A stretch of 64,000 bases of DNA from PALSA-350 sp963794165 (lineage in GTDB: Bacteria; Acidobacteriota; Terriglobia; Terriglobales; Acidobacteriaceae). The notes under the pieces were generated by a model. That model ran no database searches and was not told the origin of the DNA. It was given only the letters and a program-made list of their open reading frames with translations. The stretch covers positions 682,001 through 746,000 of the forward strand of contig CAWCCT010000007.1 in assembly GCA_963794165.1 (NCBI GenBank), in the 5' to 3' direction. The first letter of the stretch is position 1, and the number at the start of each line of letters is the position of its first letter. The position numbers were made by a program, and so were the translations under genes. This document shows positions 37,952 through 47,262 of this stretch, in pieces.

Positions 37952-39955
37952 TCAGATCCGCCCGTCCGCCAAAGCAGAGTCGGGCCGGGCAAGATTAAAA
38001 CGAGCCGCTGAATCCTCAAAACGCTCGCAAAACATTTCGTTGATAGCGTTAATGGAGACCACGGCGGTTAACAGCGTCTCCGTCAGGCTTAAGAGCCGGG
38101 AGCCACGGGGAAGGTAGGGAAGACTCCGGCGCAGTCCTCCCAGGACCTGGGGGTTGAACAAGCCGGTTTCACGAATGGCGCGGCTATTTAGATATCGCGC
38201 AGAAAGGTCAGAGTTCCGGTCCAGTCCCAGCGTCTCGCTCGACCCTGCTACGAACGGCCGCTTCTTCACCTGGAACGCGGAGGGCAGCCTTTCTTCAAGG
38301 GCGCGGCGCAGGATGTACTTGCCGCGCCCGTTCCGCAGCTTGAACGACACCGGAAGCGAGAACGCAAACTCAATCAGTTTGTGATCGAGAAATGGCACTC
38401 GGCCCTCGATGGAGTGGGCCATTTCAACCCGGTCGCCAAGGAAGTTGAGGTTGTAGGACGGCATGTCGGCCTTGAAAAGATAGTATTGGTGCGCGGCGAC
38501 CGCCGAGAGGGACTTCATCTTGCCACGGCCGATCCGCTCCGCCATTTCGGCGATGGGATCGATCCCGGCGACCTCCCGGCGGAAATCGCCGGACATGACA
38601 AATCGAGCTTTTTTCGCGGTTCGCAGCGCGCGAGCCATGGAATAGGGGTAGGCGCCAAACAAGCCAGTGATGCGATCGTATTCTGGCAACGCTCGTATCG
38701 GTAAGATCCCGGTGTTGAGGAGCGCGATCCCTGAATGTTCTTTGCTGAGGAGGGTCTCGAGCGCGGCACGCCGTTCCCGGTCTTGAGGATGGGCGCGAAC
38801 TTCCTCGAGCAGAGCAATGTGGTGAAAAACGTTATAGCCTCCGAGCGCTTCGTCAGCGCCCTCGCCGGTAAGCACAACCTTCACATGGCGCCGAGCCAGC
38901 TCTGACAGCATCATCTTGGCTGTTCCGTGGCTGTTGCTCACCGCGATTTCGCTGTGCCACAAGGAGCGCTCGAAGTGAGGCGCCAGATCTCCGGGACCGA
39001 TCCGGATCGTGTGGTGCGCAAGACCTCTGGCTTGCGCGAATTCGGCCGCTGCCTCTCCCTCATTCAGTTTTTTGTCGTCAAACTCTATAGTGAAGGCTTT
39101 GACCGGCCGCCCACCGATCTCGGCGGCCGTCGCGGCGACCGAAGTCGAATCCAGACCCCCTGAGACATAGGCCCCGACTTCTACATCGCCATGCAACCGC
39201 AAACGTACTGCTTCATCGAATAATCGCCGGAACTCTTCAACGGCCTCTTCCTCGCTGCCAGGTACCACCTGGCCGCCAAGGGGTAGATCCCAGTAAGCGC
39301 GCCGCGTGACCGCGGACCGCGAGATGCGCAACATGCAACCGGGCTCAACCGTCCGAATGTTTTCAAAACACGTTGCTTCCGGCAGCACTAGCCCGTGCAG
39401 CATATGGAAAAGAGTGATGTGATCCAGCCGCGCTCGAGCCTTCCCATGCCCCAGGATTGCCTTGATTTCCGAGCCGAACACCAGCGAGTCGTTCAGCCGG
39501 GAATAGAACAGCGGCTTGATGCCGAAACGGTCACGGACGAGATACAAGACCTCATTCCTCTGGTCCAAAAGGGCAACAGCAAATTCGCCACGCAGGTGAG
39601 ATACAAAATCTTCACCGTATTCTTCGTACAGGTGAACGATGATTTCGGTGTCGCTGCGGGTGCGAAAGCGATGGCCTCTCGACTCGAGATCTTTGGCAAT
39701 GTCCTGGAATCCGTAGAGTTCGCCATTCAGGACTACCCAGACCGAGCCATCCTCGTTCGAGAGCGGCTGACGGCCATTTGAGAGATCGACAATGGACAAC
39801 CGCGTGTTGATGAGCAGAACCGAGCCCGAGCAGCCGAGATAGTACCCCCATTGATCGGGACCACGATGGCGGATCGCCGAAACCATGGGCACGATGCTCG
39901 ACTCGTCTACTCGTCCCTTTGGATCGAAGATGAACTCGCCGGCAATTCCGCACAT
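37952..39955 (-). CDS. asnB: asparagine synthetase B-like glutamine amidotransferase
   Basis: A class II glutaminase fused to an ATP-dependent amide synthetase. 667 residues from ATG 39955, which exposes the nucleophile as residue 2 (MCGIAGEF) after Met removal. Visible: RHRGPDQWGYY, LSIVDLSNGRQP, NGELYG (glutaminase), and the pyrophosphate loop SGGLDS (265-270). Canonical AsnB makes asparagine; paralogues act in biosynthetic clusters. It follows the P450 stop by two bases, a pairing not expected for housekeeping asparagine synthesis, so a tailoring role is possible. Confidence 0.9.
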   Translation of the reverse strand: MCGIAGEFIFDPKGRVDESSIVPMVSAIRHRGPDQWGYYLGCSGSVLLINTRLSIVDLSNGRQPLSNEDGSVWVVLNGELYGFQDIAKDLESRGHRFRTRSDTEIIVHLYEEYGEDFVSHLRGEFAVALLDQRNEVLYLVRDRFGIKPLFYSRLNDSLVFGSEIKAILGHGKARARLDHITLFHMLHGLVLPEATCFENIRTVEPGCMLRISRSAVTRRAYWDLPLGGQVVPGSEEEAVEEFRRLFDEAVRLRLHGDVEVGAYVSGGLDSTSVAATAAEIGGRPVKAFTIEFDDKKLNEGEAAAEFAQARGLAHHTIRIGPGDLAPHFERSLWHSEIAVSNSHGTAKMMLSELARRHVKVVLTGEGADEALGGYNVFHHIALLEEVRAHPQDRERRAALETLLSKEHSGIALLNTGILPIRALPEYDRITGLFGAYPYSMARALRTAKKARFVMSGDFRREVAGIDPIAEMAERIGRGKMKSLSAVAAHQYYLFKADMPSYNLNFLGDRVEMAHSIEGRVPFLDHKLIEFAFSLPVSFKLRNGRGKYILRRALEERLPSAFQVKKRPFVAGSSETLGLDRNSDLSARYLNSRAIRETGLFNPQVLGGLRRSLPYLPRGSRLLSLTETLLTAVVSINAINEMFCERFEDSAARFNLARPDSALADGRI

Positions 39956-39957
39956 GG

Positions 39958-41400
39958 CTAAACAGTCCCGCTTGGAATCTGAGTGGCCAGGTGGGGTTGG
40001 CGAGCAATGGGCGTCAGCGCGATGGCACAATCCGCAGTCAGGCTGATGCGGGCTTTGAGCCCGGGAGAAAAGTCTGCCGGCACCGAAAGCCGGTACCGCT
40101 GCGCGGCCATGGCCACGATCATTTGCGCCTCCATCATCGCGATATCGGCCCCGATACACTGGCGTGGCCCCGCACTGAAAGGGAAGTAGGCAAAACGAGG
40201 CCGCCCTTGCGACCTCTCCGGCAGGAAGCGATCGGGATCGAACTCCTCCGGATCTTCCCATAAGCCCGGTAGCCGTTGCATCACGTACGGGCTGATGATG
40301 ACGAGTGCCTCGGCAGGAATTCGGTATCCGCCAATCACATCGTCCTTCACCGCGCTCCGGGCAAAAACCCAGCCCGGCGGGTAAAGCCGCATCACCTCCA
40401 TGATCACGCGGCGGGTGTACTCGAGAGCGGGCAAATCTTCGAACCCGGGCGACCGGCCTTTCAGCGTCGCATCGACCTCCAGTTCGACCCGTTCCCGTAC
40501 CTCGGGGTGCTTGGCCAGGAGATACCACGTCCACGCAATAACATCGGCGACGGTGTCGTTCCCCGCCTGCAGCATGGTCTTGAGTTCGTCGCGGAGCTGG
40601 CCATCGCTCATTGACTCCCCAGTCTGCTCATCGCGGGCCCAGAGAAGCAGCGACACCAGGTCACCGTTGTCGACCTGATTTCGCCTTCGCTCCTCGATAA
40701 CGCGAAGAACGAACTGATCCAGGATACGGACGGCCCGCTCGAAGCGACGCCTCCTGGCAAAGCGAAACCACGTCAGGAATTTGACCAACTTCACCGCGCC
40801 AATCAGGTCCATGTGACGGGAGCAATCGAGGATGGCATCTCGTATGACTTGCTCCGAACCGATCAAATCCCCGCTGAACATGTTGCGTAAGAGGATTTCG
40901 AGCGTGAGCAGAATGACCTCGGCGCGCCCATCCAGTGCTTCGGCACGCGATGCATTCCCCTCCCAGCGCTGGAGCATTCGAGACGTGGAATCGACCATAA
41001 TGCCGGCCATCTTGGCGTGATGCTTCCGTTGAAACGCGGGCTGAACCAGCCGCCGCTGCCGCTTCCAATGTTCGCCGTCGATGGAGAATAATCCATCCCC
41101 CATCAAGGGTCGCAGCACCTGGTACCAGGGGCCTTTGATGTAGTTTGTATGGTTGTCTTGCAGAACATGCTTGATCCCGTCCAGATCCGTAACCAGATAC
41201 GCGCGGTTAGGGCTCAGCGTGACCACCCCTCCAAATTTCCCGGCGGTCTTCGCAAAGTAATCCGGCGGATTGCGCATCAAACTTGGAAGAACGACAATCT
41301 GCGCCCTTAGCCGCGGTGGCAAAAAGTTGTAACCGGCGTTATCCAAGGGCCCGGGCGGCCCTACTTTTGCGGTATTGGGACTGGCGCTGCCCGTGACCAT
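39958..41400 (-). CDS. cytochrome P450
   Basis: A heme-thiolate monooxygenase, 480 residues, full length. Heme loop FPFSAGPRQCIG with the proximal C415, ExxR motif at E335-R338, oxygen-activation motif AGNDT (279-283) and the PERF-like FDPDRF. No membrane anchor is obvious, so it is probably soluble, needing ferredoxin or a flavin reductase that is not nearby. ATG at 41400. Two bases upstream of the asnB-like gene, so cotranscribed. Related bacterial P450s oxidise fatty acids or terpenoids, but the substrate is unknown. Confidence 0.93.
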   Translation of the reverse strand: MVTGSASPNTAKVGPPGPLDNAGYNFLPPRLRAQIVVLPSLMRNPPDYFAKTAGKFGGVVTLSPNRAYLVTDLDGIKHVLQDNHTNYIKGPWYQVLRPLMGDGLFSIDGEHWKRQRRLVQPAFQRKHHAKMAGIMVDSTSRMLQRWEGNASRAEALDGRAEVILLTLEILLRNMFSGDLIGSEQVIRDAILDCSRHMDLIGAVKLVKFLTWFRFARRRRFERAVRILDQFVLRVIEERRRNQVDNGDLVSLLLWARDEQTGESMSDGQLRDELKTMLQAGNDTVADVIAWTWYLLAKHPEVRERVELEVDATLKGRSPGFEDLPALEYTRRVIMEVMRLYPPGWVFARSAVKDDVIGGYRIPAEALVIISPYVMQRLPGLWEDPEEFDPDRFLPERSQGRPRFAYFPFSAGPRQCIGADIAMMEAQMIVAMAAQRYRLSVPADFSPGLKARISLTADCAIALTPIARQPHLATQIPSGTV

Positions 41401-41516
41401 TAGGTCTCATCCCCAGAGGTAAGATATAGCACCGGGATCGTTGCCTGGGTCGTCTGCGGGGGGAGGCTCAATACTAGATCAGCTTTAATTGCCGATCAAC
41501 AGCCACGCCCCGCAGG

Positions 41517-42620
41517 TTACAGCGCGGGCAAGCCGCAAGACTCGTAAATCTTCGACATATATTGCATGTCGAGCAGTCCTTCTTCCCCCGCCGTCTTAGG
41601 TGTCTTGTCTTGCAGAATGCAGTCGGAGAAGTAGTTCGCTTCCAGGGTGAACTGCGAAGGATCAACAGCCGGATTAAGCTCATCGAGCACGGTAGGCTTG
41701 CCCCCACCCGGGTCGGTGAACTCGGCCGTAAGGTGAAGTCCCTGGTAGGGAAACGCCGGCTCTGCATACAAGAACCCCAGCGACCCATGCACCCGGTAAA
41801 AACCGTTCATTTCTGCGCCATAGCTGGTGTTACAACTGGCTACCACTCCGGAAGGAAATTTCATCGTCCAGGACAAATTCTCCTCGACGGTGTCGAATCG
41901 TCCGTCGTGGTCGATGACCGACGAATAGCCCTTGAGGTCGACGGGTTCCTCGCCCGTGAGATAGCGGCAGGCGTTGAGTGAATACACGCCCATATCCATC
42001 AACGGTCCCCCGCCGGCCAATTTGCGGTCAAGCCGCCATTCGCCGGCCCTTTCTTTGAACCCGTTGGCGCTCTCGATCGCCTGGATCTTCCCCAGCTTGC
42101 CATCGCGAATAAGCTGCATGGCACGCAAATTGGTCGGTTCGTAGTGGCAGCGATAGGCGATCATCAGCTTCTTGTTCGCCTCCTTGCAGGCCTTGATCAT
42201 TGCCATCGAATCCGAGACCGTGGTCGCCATCGGCTTCTCGCACAGCACGTGCTTGCCCGCCCGCGCCGAGCGGATGGTGTACTCGGCATGCATGCTATTG
42301 GGCAATGCCACGTACACGGCTTCGATGGCCGGGTTGTTCTTGAACTGATCCATGTTTTCGTAGCTGTAGATGGAGCTCTCCGGCACTCCATACTTTGCCG
42401 CCTGGGCCAGCGCCTTCTCGCGATGTCCGCTGACAATTCCGGTAACCCGCGAGTTTCTGCTGGTCAGCGTCCCGGGCATAAAGTGATCCATGGAAATGCG
42501 GCCCAGGCCAATAATGCAATAGCCGACCTTGCGATCGCCGCCTTGCGCCAACAGCGGCGAAACCGCCTGTGACGCTGCCCCGGCCACAGCCAGGCGAGTG
42601 AACTCTCTGCGTGTAAGCAT
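41517..42620 (-). CDS. Tat-exported Gfo/Idh/MocA oxidoreductase
   Basis: A NAD(P)-dependent sugar or polyol oxidoreductase; proteins of this type often keep the cofactor tightly bound (glucose-fructose oxidoreductase-like). 367 residues. Twin-arginine signal LTRREFTRLAVAG at 2-14, consistent with periplasmic export. Nucleotide fold YCIIGLGRISMDHFMPG, catalytic motif CEKPMATTV with the active-site Lys of the family, and a C-terminal substrate domain. 116 bases separate it from the P450 gene downstream on the same strand; divergent from the serine hydrolase. Confidence 0.9.
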   Translation of the reverse strand: MLTRREFTRLAVAGAASQAVSPLLAQGGDRKVGYCIIGLGRISMDHFMPGTLTSRNSRVTGIVSGHREKALAQAAKYGVPESSIYSYENMDQFKNNPAIEAVYVALPNSMHAEYTIRSARAGKHVLCEKPMATTVSDSMAMIKACKEANKKLMIAYRCHYEPTNLRAMQLIRDGKLGKIQAIESANGFKERAGEWRLDRKLAGGGPLMDMGVYSLNACRYLTGEEPVDLKGYSSVIDHDGRFDTVEENLSWTMKFPSGVVASCNTSYGAEMNGFYRVHGSLGFLYAEPAFPYQGLHLTAEFTDPGGGKPTVLDELNPAVDPSQFTLEANYFSDCILQDKTPKTAGEEGLLDMQYMSKIYESCGLPAL

Positions 42621-42668
42621 CCCGGAGTAGTGTAGACGCCTGCTTCTCCTCTTACAATCGAAGCTGGC

Positions 42669-44042
42669 ATGCGCAAATTACTATTCTTCCTAGCCTTGTT
42701 CTCGCTCACCCTCCGTGCTGAGCTCACCGAAGACGCGAAAGCCAAGATCGACACCGCCGTAAACCAGGTCTTGGCCTCGACCAAAGTGCCCAGCGCCTCG
42801 ATTGCCATCGTCCAGGATGGCCGCATCGCCTATCTCCAGGCATATGGTCTGGCGCGGCTGTCTCCGCCCATGGAGGCCACACCGCAGATGCAGTACCCGG
42901 TCGGCTCGATCAGCAAGCAGTTCACCGCGGCCGCGGTCCTGCTGTTGGCGCAGGAAGGCAAGTTGACCCTGGACGACCCCGTCTCGAAATATTTCCCCGA
43001 GCTCACGCGGTCCCGCGAAGTCACCATCCGCATGCTGCTTTCGCACACTTCGGGATATCAGGACTATTGGCCGGAGGACTACGTCATGACCTCCATGATG
43101 GTTCCGGCAACGTCCCAGCACATCCTGGATGTATGGGCAAAAAGACCCTTGGATTTCGACCCCGGCACGCAGTGGCAATATTCCAACACCAACTTTGTGA
43201 TTGCGGGTCGAATCGTCGAGCAGGTAAGCGGCATTCCTCTGATCGACTTGTTGAAGAAACGTATCTTCCTGCCGCTGGGCATGGACAACGTCTACGACGC
43301 GGACGCCGCCAGGTTGCCTGCCACGGATCCTACCGGCTATGAGCGCCACGCCCTCGGTCCCCAGCGCCCATCGCCCCTGGAAGGCGCGGGCTGGATGTTT
43401 GCAGCCGGAGAGCTCGCCATGCCGCCTCACGATCTGGCCCTTTGGGACATCAGCGTGATGAATCGTTCGCTGCTCTCCGCGGCTTCTTATGCGCAGATGT
43501 TCAAGCCGGTGCTGCTCAAGAATGGTGTCAGTAGCGGTTACGGATTGGGAGTTTTCCTGGGCAAGAGCGATGGCCGCGCCTACATTGAGCACTCTGGCGA
43601 AGTCTCAGGCTTTGTCTCGGAAAACAAGGTATATCCGGACGACAAGGCGGCGATTGTCGTGTTGACCAATGAGATGGCCACCAACGCTGCCAGCCTGATT
43701 GCAGATCGCATCAAACCGGAGGTGCTGAACCTTCCAGCCTCTGCTCCGACCACGGCGGAAGCCCGGGCGCTCGCAATCTTTAATCAGCTAGCGGACGGAC
43801 ACATCGACCGCAGCCTTTTCACCAACTATTGCAACGCCTACTTCAACCAGCAAACGTTGGAGGATTACGCCTCCAGTCTGAAACCGCTGGGACCGCCTCT
43901 AAGCTTCAAGCAGACGAGGGAGGAAGGTCGTGGCGGCATGACATTCCGTGTCTTCACCGTTACCTTTCCCGAGCGCGAGCTCAAGGTCACCATCTACGAG
44001 ATGCCCGACGGAAAGCTGGAGCAATATCTGGTCATCCCCTGA
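42669..44042 (+). CDS. secreted beta-lactamase-family serine hydrolase
   Basis: A class C beta-lactamase/DD-peptidase-fold hydrolase, acting on esters or peptides. 457 residues with a signal peptide (MRKLLFFLALFSLTLRAE). SxxK motif S80-I-S-K83, second motif Y171-S-N173 and third-motif region IEHSGEVSGF. From about residue 360 a C-terminal extension (ALAIFNQLADGHIDRSLFTN) resembles the small add-on domain seen in many such proteins. Stand-alone gene. Confidence 0.9.
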   Translation: MRKLLFFLALFSLTLRAELTEDAKAKIDTAVNQVLASTKVPSASIAIVQDGRIAYLQAYGLARLSPPMEATPQMQYPVGSISKQFTAAAVLLLAQEGKLTLDDPVSKYFPELTRSREVTIRMLLSHTSGYQDYWPEDYVMTSMMVPATSQHILDVWAKRPLDFDPGTQWQYSNTNFVIAGRIVEQVSGIPLIDLLKKRIFLPLGMDNVYDADAARLPATDPTGYERHALGPQRPSPLEGAGWMFAAGELAMPPHDLALWDISVMNRSLLSAASYAQMFKPVLLKNGVSSGYGLGVFLGKSDGRAYIEHSGEVSGFVSENKVYPDDKAAIVVLTNEMATNAASLIADRIKPEVLNLPASAPTTAEARALAIFNQLADGHIDRSLFTNYCNAYFNQQTLEDYASSLKPLGPPLSFKQTREEGRGGMTFRVFTVTFPERELKVTIYEMPDGKLEQYLVIP

Positions 44043-44192
44043 GCACCAAATCACATCCGGCCTTGCTGTTGAAGGGTACGGGCTACCTCGCCGCAGCGAG
44101 CATTAGCCCGTACGTATCTGATCAAAGGAGGTCCGGCTTTAGCCGCTGGGGGCCGCGTTCCTCGCGACGACTTTTTCGCAGCCTCTTTAGAG

Positions 44193-44285
44193 TTCCGTGT
44201 GAGAATCTCTTTCGCTTTGTATCAGGGCCCGACTTTAGTCGGGCCGTTGACGCCCAAAAAGAATGGGCTTTAGCCCCTGTGTCCA
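44193..44285. repeat. hairpin repeat family B, half-unit B3
   Basis: GTGTGAGAATCTC, then GCTTTGTATCAGGGCCCGAC, TTTAGTCGGGCC and GGGCTTTAGCCCCTG lie in the convergent gap between the serine hydrolase and the small GNAT gene. Contains two nested hairpins (9 and 5 base pairs), each with a TT loop. Confidence 0.8.
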
Positions 44286-44304
44286 GGGGCTTCCCGAGCT
44301 AACC

Positions 44305-44571
44305 TTATTTCCCCACCAAACCCTGGAACTCCGGATTTTTAGACAGGTAATTCGCCACCAGCGGACACACCACATCCACTTTCAATTTGTTATCCCGAGC
44401 GTATTCGAGCGCCGTTCGTGCCAGCATCCCAGCGATACCGCGGCCGCGCAACGCTTGCGGCACTTCGGTATGCCAGAGCGTGATCCATCCAGCATTATCG
44501 AGTTCAAATTCCAGGTATGCGGTCTCGCCGTTTTCCTCCACCTCGAACCGGCTCATCGAGTTGCTGCTCAT
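44305..44571 (-). CDS. small GNAT-fold acetyltransferase (YjdJ/COG2388-like)
   Basis: 88 residues. The truncated GNAT fold of this family is visible: FEVEENGETAYLEFEL, then WHTEVPQALRGRGIAGMLARTAL (acetyl-CoA P-loop RGRGIA) and KLKVDVVCPLVANYLSKNP. The substrate is unknown; members may acetylate small amines or proteins. A Met six codons in (MSRFEVEEN) is an equal start. Divergent from the metallophosphoesterase. Confidence 0.85.
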   Translation of the reverse strand: MSSNSMSRFEVEENGETAYLEFELDNAGWITLWHTEVPQALRGRGIAGMLARTALEYARDNKLKVDVVCPLVANYLSKNPEFQGLVGK

Positions 44572-44615
44572 TCCGCAGATTGTCGCACAGCGGGTAAGAT
44601 AAAGGACCCAACACT

Positions 44616-45950
44616 ATGTCGCCGATCGATTTTTCAGCGCCTCCCCGGTCTCGTAAGGCAGGACACAGATCCCGTCACATCGCGCAACTGAGCAACCTTC
44701 CCATCATCGGACGCAGTGTCTGGATGGCCCGCGTGCAGCAGGTCGCGGCTCAGGCGCCGCCGGACGTAAGCTTCCCGGGACCGAAGGCTTTTCTCCAGGT
44801 GGATAAATGGCTGGTCCCTTACCTGCGAAACTTCTTTCACAGGAATGCTCCCTATCAGTCCTACTCCGCAGGCCAGACCGGCATCTTCAAGCTTGCCGCA
44901 GCGGAGGATGGTCCGTTGAAAATCGCCATCGCCTCGGACTGGGCCACGGGCACGATGGAAGCGAATCGGGTCGCAAACAATATGAAAGCGTGCCATCCCC
45001 ATTACACTCTGCATCTCGGCGATGTGTATCACATGGGGGAAGCTCCGGAGATAGAGGAGAACTGCTTTGGAAAGCAGCGAGGGAGCTACCAGGGGGTGAA
45101 TTGGCCCATGGACTGTCTCGGAAGCTTTGCCCTGATGGGCAATCACGAGATGTATTCCGGAGGACGCAGCTATTTCAAAACCTTCCTCCCCAAGCTAGGG
45201 CTGTTCGACGCCGATAAGAAAGTAATCAGCCCGCAAAGTGCAAGCTTCTTCTGCCTGGAGACAGACCACTGGGTGATCCTGGGGCTGGACACTGGGTATC
45301 ACGCGGGGGGAATCCCGGCGCTATCCGACATTCCAGGGATAAACTCCATCCCATTTCTGAACGTCAATGCCCGCTTCGACGACATCATGATGGGTTGGCT
45401 GCAGCAGACGCTGCTGACGCTGGAAAAGAAGCCCGTTCTCGTGCTCACCCACCACCAACCGTTCAGTGGGTTTGAACCTTTTTTTGGCAAGCCCGTGAAA
45501 CAGCTGGCAGAAGCGGGCTTTTCAGACGGACGGGAATTCATATGGCTCTTTGGACACGAGCATCGTCTGACTATCTACAACAGGCAACGCCTTGCCGGTT
45601 CGATGGCAGTCTATCCGCGCTGCATTGGCCACGCGGGCATGCCGGTGAAAGTAACCAAGCTCACGCGGCCCAACCCGGACATACTCTATTACGACCCAAG
45701 AGTGCACCCTATCGATGACCGGGACCTTAAAACGATGGTCGGATACAACGGCCACGTCGTCCTCCTCTTCGAGGACGAGAAGCTAACCATTGAGTACCAC
45801 GACATTGAGAGACCGGAAGTGCTTTTGACGGAGACCTTCACCCCCGGCGAATCAGGAACCTTGCAACACTCCATTGTTTCCGTGGCCGAGAATGCATTGG
45901 TCCCTGGAAGCACCCCTGCCGTTCCCCCAACCGAATCAATCCGGCTTTAG
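44616..45950 (+). CDS. calcineurin-like metallophosphoesterase
   Basis: A two-metal phosphoesterase, 444 residues. Metal motifs in order: IASDWATG, LHLGDVYHMGE, ALMGNHEMYSG, VLTHHQPFSG and LFGHEHRL. The first motif is D-W rather than D-x-H, as in purple-acid-phosphatase-type enzymes. No signal peptide. The first 100 residues and the C-terminal 60 are not part of the core and not recognised. Substrate unknown; phosphoprotein, nucleotide or phospholipid are all possible. Confidence 0.88.
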   Translation: MSPIDFSAPPRSRKAGHRSRHIAQLSNLPIIGRSVWMARVQQVAAQAPPDVSFPGPKAFLQVDKWLVPYLRNFFHRNAPYQSYSAGQTGIFKLAAAEDGPLKIAIASDWATGTMEANRVANNMKACHPHYTLHLGDVYHMGEAPEIEENCFGKQRGSYQGVNWPMDCLGSFALMGNHEMYSGGRSYFKTFLPKLGLFDADKKVISPQSASFFCLETDHWVILGLDTGYHAGGIPALSDIPGINSIPFLNVNARFDDIMMGWLQQTLLTLEKKPVLVLTHHQPFSGFEPFFGKPVKQLAEAGFSDGREFIWLFGHEHRLTIYNRQRLAGSMAVYPRCIGHAGMPVKVTKLTRPNPDILYYDPRVHPIDDRDLKTMVGYNGHVVLLFEDEKLTIEYHDIERPEVLLTETFTPGESGTLQHSIVSVAENALVPGSTPAVPPTESIRL

Positions 45951-45988
45951 CCGCTGAGAGCACCGGTTTTCAACATAAATTGTGCCAG

Positions 45989-46064
45989 CCCCGGACTTCA
46001 GTCCGGGGAAGCGGGTTTCAAACCCGCGAAAACGCTCGGTATAAAACTTTTGGGGCTTTAGCCC
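45989..46064. repeat. hairpin repeat family B, diverged half-unit B4
   Basis: CCCCGGACT-TC-AGTCCGGGG (45989-46008), GCGGGTTTCAAACCCGC (46011-46027) and GGGCT-TT-AGCCC (46053-46064). Compared with the usual GGCCCGACT stem, several pairs have changed on both sides, keeping the helix. It lies in the convergent gap between the metallophosphoesterase and cysK. Confidence 0.75.
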
Positions 46065-46096
46065 TGGTGGCTGCTTCTCCATCCTTTCCCGTTTTA

Positions 46097-47149
46097 CTAT
46101 GCCGGCTGCAGCTGAAAACTGGGAGTGGACTGCGCGATCTCCAGTTCCTCTGCGGTCATGTCGACCGAAACATCCGCGAACAGCGGAGTGCTCAGGTAGC
46201 GTTCTCCTGTATCCGGCAGCATGCACAGAATCGTCGATCCCTGGGCAGCTTTAGCGCCGACCTGCAGCGCGCCGGCAAACGTCGCGCCCGAGCTAATGCC
46301 CACAAAGATCCCTTCCTTGCGTGCCAGCTCCTTGCTATGACGCATTGCTTCCGCATTGCTGATACGCAGGACCTCGCTAACGACCTTCATGTCGACCGCG
46401 TCCCCGGTAAGCTTCGGAATGAAATCCGGACTCCAACCCTGTTGTGGGTGGGGGTGCCATGCGGGGTGGCTCGAAGCAGCTGACCCGTCCGGGTTGCGTT
46501 CCTGCGCAATCCCGCTGGAGAGCATGGCCGCGTCGTCCGGTTCGCACACGACGATTTTCGTCTCCGGCCGTTCCTTAGCCAGCACCCGTCCGACGCCTTT
46601 GAGCGTGCCCCCGGTACCGAACCCGGTGACCCAGTAATCCAGTCGTTCCCCCTGAAAAGCTTCCAGTATCTCCTGCGCTGTTGTGCGCGAGTGCATATCG
46701 GCATTGGCTTCATTCTCAAATTGCCGAGTGCGAAACCATCCATGGGTCTCTTCCAGTTCTTTGGCTTTAGCGACCATGCCCAAACCTCTGCCGGCCGCGG
46801 GGGTAAGCACCACTTTCGCCCCCAGGAACCGCATCAGCTTACGTCGCTCGACGCTGAAGGTTTCGGCCATAGTGACAACCAGTGGATAGCCTTTCTGGGC
46901 GCACACCATAGCCAGTCCGATACCCGTATTACCGCTGGTGGCCTCGATCACGGTCTGGCCTGGCTTTAGTTGCCCTTTCCGCTCTGCGTCCTCGATGACT
47001 GCCAGGGCAAGGCGATCCTTGACCGAACCAAGTGGGTTGAAAGCTTCGATTTTGACAAACAGGTTAATTCCCGCCGGGGCGAGATTGTTGATCTTGACCA
47101 CGGGTGTGTTGCCGACGGTCTCAAGAATGCTGGCGTATTTATGTCCCAT
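46097..47149 (-). CDS. cysK: cysteine synthase (O-acetylserine sulfhydrylase)
   Basis: PLP enzyme making cysteine from O-acetylserine and sulfide. 350 residues from ATG 47149 with GGAGGAG upstream; the longer frame to 47266 is not supported. PLP lysine in GSVKDRLAL, ASN-type loop EATSGNTGIGLAM and the cofactor-phosphate loop TGFGTGGTLKGVG. Before the PDFIPK segment it carries an extra His/Pro-rich loop (about residues 220-250, SSHPAWHPHPQQGW) longer than in enteric CysK. About 22 kb from the CysO-like gene, so no operon link with it. Confidence 0.93.
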   Translation of the reverse strand: MGHKYASILETVGNTPVVKINNLAPAGINLFVKIEAFNPLGSVKDRLALAVIEDAERKGQLKPGQTVIEATSGNTGIGLAMVCAQKGYPLVVTMAETFSVERRKLMRFLGAKVVLTPAAGRGLGMVAKAKELEETHGWFRTRQFENEANADMHSRTTAQEILEAFQGERLDYWVTGFGTGGTLKGVGRVLAKERPETKIVVCEPDDAAMLSSGIAQERNPDGSAASSHPAWHPHPQQGWSPDFIPKLTGDAVDMKVVSEVLRISNAEAMRHSKELARKEGIFVGISSGATFAGALQVGAKAAQGSTILCMLPDTGERYLSTPLFADVSVDMTAEELEIAQSTPSFQLQPA

Positions 47150-47262
47150 GGAAGGCTCCTCCGGAACGCCTGTCCAAGATAAACCTTTTCGACAACCTTT
47201 TTCGACCCGTGCGCCATGAGTCCCCGCAGCTACCCGGCACGCCAAAGCGCAAAACGTGAATC

